NCBI RefSeq assembly: GCF_002234675.1
Contig: NC_019859.2
Coordinates: forward strand, 4,433,240-4,497,239
Direction: 5' to 3'
DNA: 64,000 nucleotides
Origin: Oryzias latipes
Taxonomy: Eukaryota; Chordata; Actinopteri; Beloniformes; Adrianichthyidae
The translations under genes were made by a program, and so were the position numbers. The notes under the pieces were generated by a model. It was not told the origin of the DNA. It did no database searches and saw only the letters and a program-made list of their open reading frames with translations. This document shows positions 58,369 to 64,000 of the stretch, one piece after another (within the stretch, counting starts at the first letter, position 1; every line of letters starts with the position of its first letter).

Positions 58369-59064
58369 CCTGATCTTCAAAGCTTGCAGGGTCCTCTCGA
58401 CAGTTGGGCTTCCTTGAAGGGGTCAGTGGGGAAAAAAAGCCAGTCAGTTCTTCTCAGAGCAGCGCACTCGTCCGCAGATCTGTTCTCTTGAAAGCCCAGC
58501 CTCCCCGATGTCTCTTATATGCTCCGTTGGGCTATTTTAGGAGGAAGCTTCCCGCACATCCAATGGCAGCGGTTTGGAAGATGAGTAGCTCGTCGGCCCA
58601 GAGCCCACCCGCCTGCTAACCAGTCACAAGCCTCGAAGGCAGCTCACATCTCCAGGGGTATCAGTCAGTAACCTGCACCTACGTGTCACACACTGATATC
58701 CACATCCAAGGCATGAGGGACACCCCTCCAGCTGGCATAGGGGTGGGGGTGAACGCTGGAGGCTTCTGGTAAACACCAGGCAGGATGAAAGTGGTTTGCT
58801 GCTGCATTGTCTGGATGCCAAGTGTCCTGTGATGACCGTTGACTCCACTGACATAAACAGTCAAGAAAAACTGTTGATATTAATAGTAAATATTTGTCAA
58901 GAACGGAGTGGAAATGACCATTTCTGTATAACAGTCCCTCTCCACATGGATGCTGGGAAATGTGTAAAGAAGAAAGTGTTGATAGAAAAGTCTGCCGCAT
59001 TTTAAAGAATCATTTAAAACAGCCAGACTCTTTGACCAAACCACTCTTCCTACTGTTCATTTAA

Positions 59065-59267
59065 CCCTTGTGCTATCCTATGACCCCCCCCCTACATTGA
59101 CGTGTTCTCCCTACCATGACAAAGGTGGATAAAGGTGGAAAGATTTCATGTAATCCATGGACACCAGTGAAGATGACAAATCATTGAAGAAAAAAGGTTC
59201 AGAGCACTGTCTAGTGGGTCTAGATGACCCAACTCCCAATGGTAAAGTGCCTAGCATAGCACAAGGG
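59065..59267. mobile_element. piggyBac-like MITE, about 203 bp
   Basis: The ends cccttgtgctatcct and, inverted, cccttgtgctatgct form a terminal inverted repeat. The flanks are ttaa (59061-59064) and ttat (59268-59271), close to the TTAA preference of piggyBac elements. No coding capacity. Confidence 0.75.
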
Positions 59268-59284
59268 TTATCCAGCAGCCCTAA

Positions 59285-60345
59285 GAATAACATAAGGGAC
59301 CAAGTGCAGAGCCCTGTGGCACACCAACTCCAAAAATAACTTATTAGGGAAAAGAAGAAAAAAAAACTGAAACCAAAAACATACTGGTGTTAAAAGCATC
59401 AAATGAACCAATTGTTTTATTTCATCTGAATGGGACGTTCCCAATACAGAGTAAACCAATAAGACAATGTCAATTTTATTACTTTTATCACAAATGATTA
59501 GAAATTTTACAAAGAAATTTTAAGTGAGTTTGAAAATTTTAGTCAAAAGTAGATCTAAATGAGTTTTCAAGTATGCATTGATAACTGAAAAGGTTAATAG
59601 AGGGACATCTTTGGTTTGTAAATGTTAGATCATTCAACAAAAAAGCATTTCGATTAAACAGTTACAGCAGTTTATATGAAATAAAAATATTCTTCCTGAT
59701 CTTTTAACCAGAAGCACCAACAATAACATAAAGGACCAAGTACAGAGCCCTGTGGTACACCAACATTAACTATTGGAGAACAAGCAAAACACATACTGGT
59801 GTTTATAGCAATAACAAATGATTTTTTTTTTTTTTGGCTAAACGAGACTTTCCGCATTTGGATTAACCTAAACCTGAAAAAGAACAGCCAGGGCTAGACT
59901 ACCAAACACTCAGGTTCTCCAATTATCTTTAGTAATCTGCTCCAAAAATGTATAAGTCTTTGAAACGTCCAAGTTACAATAGAGAACCGGCGCCAGTTGG
60001 TTTAGTTTTTAAAAAGCAGACCATTAAAGCAGCATGGGAATGTCAATGATTTTACATTATTACATATACATACCAAGGTTGGAATTCTACCATAAAAAGT
60101 AATTTGACTATTCGAGTCAAAAGCAGATTTAAATGAGTTTTCAAGCTGGTGAGGCATTGGTGACCAACTGAAAATGTCAAGTAAAAGTGGAAGATTACCA
60201 ACAATAATGCAGGGAAGTACAGAGCCCTGTGGTACACCAAAATTAACTACTATTGGAAAACAAAAACATACCGGTATTCGTCACAGTAAGACATTAAGTA
60301 GTTCAATCTAAATGGGACGTTCCTAATTTGGCCAATTTGTAGAAA
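59285..60345 (-). repeat. Three diverged tandem units of about 440-470 bp containing a reverse-transcriptase motif
   Basis: The block agagccctgtgg(c/t)acaccaa occurs at about 59309, 59746 and 60219. It translates on the minus strand as GVPQGS(A/V)L, the conserved RT motif of non-LTR elements. Each is followed on the plus strand by aaaacatac(t/c)ggt, and a second shared block, agtcaaaagyagatytaaat, precedes two of them. The family is not identified. They lie just downstream of p4hb. Confidence 0.65.
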
Positions 60346-60516
60346 CCTAAACCTGGAAGAGCAGATTTAAACTAAACCTACAACAATAAGATTCTCCGTT
60401 ATCTTTTCTAATCAAAAAGTTAAGACAAGTTGACTCAATTTCAAGACGTGGATGAAGAAGGAAACTGCTGACAGTTCAAGAAAAACCAAACAAGCAAACA
60501 TCTTTATGTATTATTG

Positions 60517-60522
60517 TTTATT
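60517..60522 (-). terminator. Candidate polyadenylation signal of p4hb
   Basis: AATAAA on the minus strand lies about 1.28 kb beyond the p4hb stop codon. The stretch between (60523-61805) shows no other gene and reads as a long 3'UTR with C-rich runs. Confidence 0.5.
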
Positions 60523-60579
60523 GGCCACCATTTCACGTTTTCCACAGTAATTTGTATTATGATGGAATGCTTTGTTAGT

Positions 60580-60596
60580 CCCCCCCCCCCCCCCCC
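60580..60596. repeat. C17 mononucleotide run in the p4hb 3'UTR
   Basis: A run of 17 cytosines is followed by a second C-run near 60640 and by a g-run near 60770. The transcript sense carries these as G-runs first, then C-runs. Confidence 0.85.
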
Positions 60597-61805
60597 ACTG
60601 CTCCACAAACATCCATTAACCTGCTCCACTTACAGACCCCCCCCCCCCTCCTCCTGCCAATCACACAGTGCATTCACTCCAACCACACATTCCTCACAGC
60701 ATTTGTAACACACACATGCATGCACACACACGAGCGCTAAAGGGATGTGGGAGGTCAACAGTATGGACGGGGGGGGGGCGGGGCGTGCGACCGTTACTCC
60801 CCACCTCAGATATCAACAGGCTCCTCCCTCAGACCCCACTGGCCAGTAAACTCCAATCTGTCCGCTTCAGGAACGGCGGTGAATCTCTGATCAGGCATTA
60901 ATGCAGTGCGAGCCGTCAGGACCGCTTCAGGGTCAGACCGGGTCTGAGGGGAGGCGTCCTCGGGCCAACGCTGCCCCAACCGGAAACAAGGGGGCACAAT
61001 GGTGCAGTACAAATGACAAGAAGTCTCGACAAAACCAAAACAAAAAACTGTGACATTAAATAATAGTTTCCCCAAACTGTTGTTAGCTTAACAAAAAAAA
61101 AAAAAAGGATTCAGTAGAAATGCTGAAATGACAGGTGAACAGAAATATTTGGAAAGAAATGAAATGAAAATGATTGGTCATGGCTACAAACGAGGGCGGA
61201 GGCTCTTTGTGCTGCACTGGACAAACTAAAGACATTAATGGCCCCTTTTCCCCTGAGAGATCGATCGGTCCTCACACAAATCCTACACAACCTCTGGTCG
61301 TCTGAAAACCTGTCAAAGGGAGGACAACACCGGCAGCCCCCACCTCGTCGACGAATCCAGGTGACACCTCAACTCCACAATGAACACTTTCAAGAGGGGG
61401 GAGAAGCAAACATTTCAACAACTAGATCTCAATGCCTTTTTTTTAACATTTAGTTTAGATATAAACAAGGCAAACTGCTGATATGGAGCTCTATAGACAA
61501 GGCATCGAGGTCTCCCACAGTGGTGGAGCGCTGATCCAAAGAGTCCCCCCCCCACCTGCAAAGACGAGACCATTGTGGTCAGAAGTTGCAAGGTTTAAGA
61601 TGTGGATGGAGAAAAGAAAGACCGTCCATCGGGGCCGGCTTTCTGACAGGGAAAAATAAAATAAAATAAAAAACTGGGAAATTAATGTTCACAGAACTGG
61701 GAGAGTCCTCAAAGAAGTGAAGTGGTGACGGTGACTGGTTGAAAGGGTCGGGGTGGGACTCGTCTCCTCTCGCTCTCTCCTTTCGTCTCCTCCTCTGTCT
61801 GGTGT

Positions 61806-64000
61806 TTACAACTCGTCGTGTCCATCCTCGCCTCCATCCTCCAGGTCAGAAAGGTCATCCGCATCGTCCAAATCCTGGGAAGCACAGGAGTCTCAGTGAG
61901 CAGGAAACCCAAAGCCTAAATTCTTCCGCATCACAGATGCAGGGTTTCGAGCAGCGGACGCGTTCATCTGGCAGAACCAACTCTGCCGTTTTAGCTTGCA
62001 TGCAGACACGCACGTGCCGCTTTCAATCAGGACGCTCAGGTCTTCCTGCAAATCCCAGTAAGCAGCTGCAACAGCTGCAGGAGGCATTAGAGGTCTGAAG
62101 TCACTGCGACGCAATTAGACTTCAGAGAAAATACTTTGGTGTCTACAGTGAAGCGGGATTGTGGGTAAAACCGAGGACTCCCTGCAGGAGCCGAATGCAT
62201 AGAAAGGAAAAAAAAAGCTCCTCAGGCTTAAATACTTGATCTACACATATTCATGTTTTAAAGTAATTGTAAAATTCTGTCATCTTGTCTCAAGGCTGTG
62301 AGTCTGCAGTGCTTCCCATCAGGTGGTTTGAACGACCTCACCTGGGATTCCACGTCATCATCGTCGTCCCCAGCAGGAGCGCCGCCTTCTTTCCCTCCAC
62401 TCTCCAGGAACTTTGTGAAGCCCTCCAGCGTTCGCTCGCCATTGTAGTCAATCACCTGAAGCGAGAATGAACGTCAATAGATGTGCATCCGATGGATTTG
62501 GTCATTTTAATTCAGAGATTTGTAGTCGATTGGTTTTGGTTTTCAAGTTGGTTCGGATAGGGACAACCACAACCACCAAGCGTTCAAGTCTACAGCAGAA
62601 CTGCAGGTCTTTCTGTAGAACTGGTTCCCACGCACACCAACAGTCTGATCTCTAGAGTTGTCACACAGCTATGTGTGTGAAATATGTTCTCCCCATCCAG
62701 TGAGCTGCACCACCTGCTCGGGAACCAGGTGGTGGTTTAACCCTCAACCCCATAATGCAGGGAAGCATTGGGCCCCATTTTCATTTTTTAGAGTCTTTGG
62801 TACGACACGACCATGGATTTGAACTCACAACCTTTTAACTGTCAGGGGCAGATGCCATCACAAGGCCACCGAGTTAGAAGGATAATGTAACGACCTTTTC
62901 CCCCCAATAGTAGCAATGATCTGGTATTAGGAAATCTAGATTTCTCCCAGTAAAGCTGATGTTTCCTGGTGTCCATCCACGGTAATCTGATACATTTTAT
63001 GGTTTCACATCTACACGAGGCAGGAAACCGAAATTCATCTAGAAATGTGTATCCAAGGTAACAGTTTCCTCCTTGTGGAAACCAAACAGAACAGCAGCAA
63101 AGTGTTGCCTTTTTTTTATACGAAGAGGAGACCAGGGGATTATTATCATTATTTTTTTTAAACGGCAATTGTAATTACCGTATTTTCCGGACTATAAGTC
63201 GCACTTTTTTTCATAGTTTGGCAAGGGGTGCGACTTATACTCCGCAGCGACTTATATTAGAAATAAATTGAAATAAATACATTGTTAACCCTCCTGTTAT
63301 GTTCATTTGTGAGGAACAGAGATGATGTTCCTGGGTAAATTTGATGTATGAGGTATGTTAAGTGTTAAAAGTATGTTAAGTGACTCAGAGAATCAGCAAA
63401 CTTTTTTTTACAGTAAGATCTTGAAGGCTAACAACATAATATTCTATTTTCCAATGATTTCATAGATTCAGAAATGCAATAAAAGTGAAAACTGTTTCTA
63501 CAAATACAGGATGAAAACAGAGTATTAGTTGGCCAATGATGCTTCATGAAAGGAATAAATAATTAAGTAAGAGAAAGAATTACTGTGAAATTATTAGATA
63601 AACAGTCTGCTATGATTGTGTCATATAAGGTTGTGAAAGTTAAAATGCGACTTATAGTCCAGTGCGACTTATGTGTTTTTTTCTACTTTATAATGCATTT
63701 TTGGGCTGGTGCGACTTATACTCCGGTGCGACTTATAGTCCGGAAAATACGGTATTTCCATACATATCAGATGATCAACTACAACACGTAGACCAACGGC
63801 TTCCAGGTTTCCAGTCTTTGTAAGCGGCCTCCGTGACCCCAGAGCTTAGTCATGGCCAACATGAGGGCGCTTGGTCAAAAACACACCCGAGGATTATGTT
63901 TTACCGACTTTTAAGTTAAGAAGGCGGCGCCATGAAGTAAATGGCGAGCTGCTCACCTGTCGCTCCTCTCCTGCAGGGAAGAACTTCAGAGTGGGAAAGC
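61806..64000 (-). CDS. p4hb: Protein disulfide-isomerase A1 / prolyl 4-hydroxylase beta, 3' part
   Basis: Three coding exons are seen on the minus strand: 63957 to beyond the window edge, 62342-62455 and 61806-61874. The gene continues outside the window. The protein folds disulfide-bonded proteins in the ER lumen and is the beta subunit of collagen prolyl 4-hydroxylase. The end of the last thioredoxin domain reads [14 protein letters not shown], then [20 protein letters not shown], a PDI signature, and an acidic tail. The protein ends GEDGHDEL: an HDEL ER-retrieval signal where mammalian P4HB has KDEL. All visible junctions are GT-AG and phase 0. A TA-flanked MITE and a SINE lie in the introns. 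Confidence 0.95.
62690..62880 (-). mobile_element. SINE-like repeat with a tRNA-type head
   Basis: The minus strand reads cggtggccttgtgatggcat (A-box-like) and, about 30 nt on, gtgagttcaaatcc (B-box-like), then a body containing ccctgcattatggggttgag. It lies in a p4hb intron. The A-box is imperfect. Confidence 0.55.
63178..63752. mobile_element. TA-flanked MITE with long inverted ends, 575 bp
   Basis: The ends ccgtattttccggactataa and its inverse are perfect inverted repeats, flanked by TA on both sides (63176-63177 and 63753-63754), as for Tc1/mariner-type elements. The motif gcgacttata recurs at least six times near the ends in both orientations. It lies in the p4hb intron. Confidence 0.85.

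Noticed and set aside
57921-58491. Plus-strand frames across ppp1r27
   Set aside because: They are antisense shadows of the three ppp1r27 exons.

Overview
The window looks like a nuclear genome segment of a teleost fish, probably a percomorph. Genes are split by many short GT-AG introns, the predicted proteins have vertebrate-type architecture (a leukocyte I-domain integrin alpha chain, PLA2G12B, ANAPC11, PPP1R27, P4HB), and introns and spacers are full of fish-type tRNA-derived SINEs, hAT/Tc1/piggyBac-like MITEs and truncated LINEs. The species cannot be fixed from sequence alone. Exon models were built by hand from splice signals; in each model reported as complete the summed coding length is a multiple of three.

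Layout. 1-4.7 kb: no gene recognised; one hAT MITE. 4.7-19.8 kb (+): a 30-exon integrin alpha-L-like gene whose signal-peptide exon was not found; its introns hold nested transposons. 20.9-30.2 kb (-): a CCCH zinc-finger gene of the ZC3H8/ZC3H6 group, converging on the integrin gene, with a long 3'UTR invaded by a LINE that itself carries a SINE. 31.4-34.1 kb (+): pla2g12b, sharing an upstream spacer with the CCCH gene. 37.0-45.7 kb and 47.2-52.5 kb (-): two tandem, head-to-tail, paralogous genes of unknown function encoding low-complexity proteins with repeated FxxFLxxLNKG-type exon modules. 54.4-57.3 kb (+): anapc11. 57.3-58.4 kb (-): ppp1r27, ending tail-to-tail with anapc11. 60.5-64.0 kb (-): the last three coding exons and 3'UTR of p4hb. 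ANAPC11, PPP1R27 and P4HB are neighbours in human 17q25.3, so this end is an old conserved block.

The most unusual observations are splicing features and nested insertions. The CCCH gene has an 86-nt intron with U12-type AT-AC signals placed between zinc fingers 2 and 3, and a GC-AG intron between two halves of finger 1. pla2g12b also needs a GC-AG intron. A 1.2-kb piece matching the last exon and 3'UTR of the CCCH gene sits, flanked by 16-21-bp direct repeats, inside a MITE in an integrin intron. It serves as a pre-insertion comparison for the LINE in the CCCH gene's own 3'UTR. No bacterial-type system, CRISPR array, complete tRNA or rRNA gene was seen.
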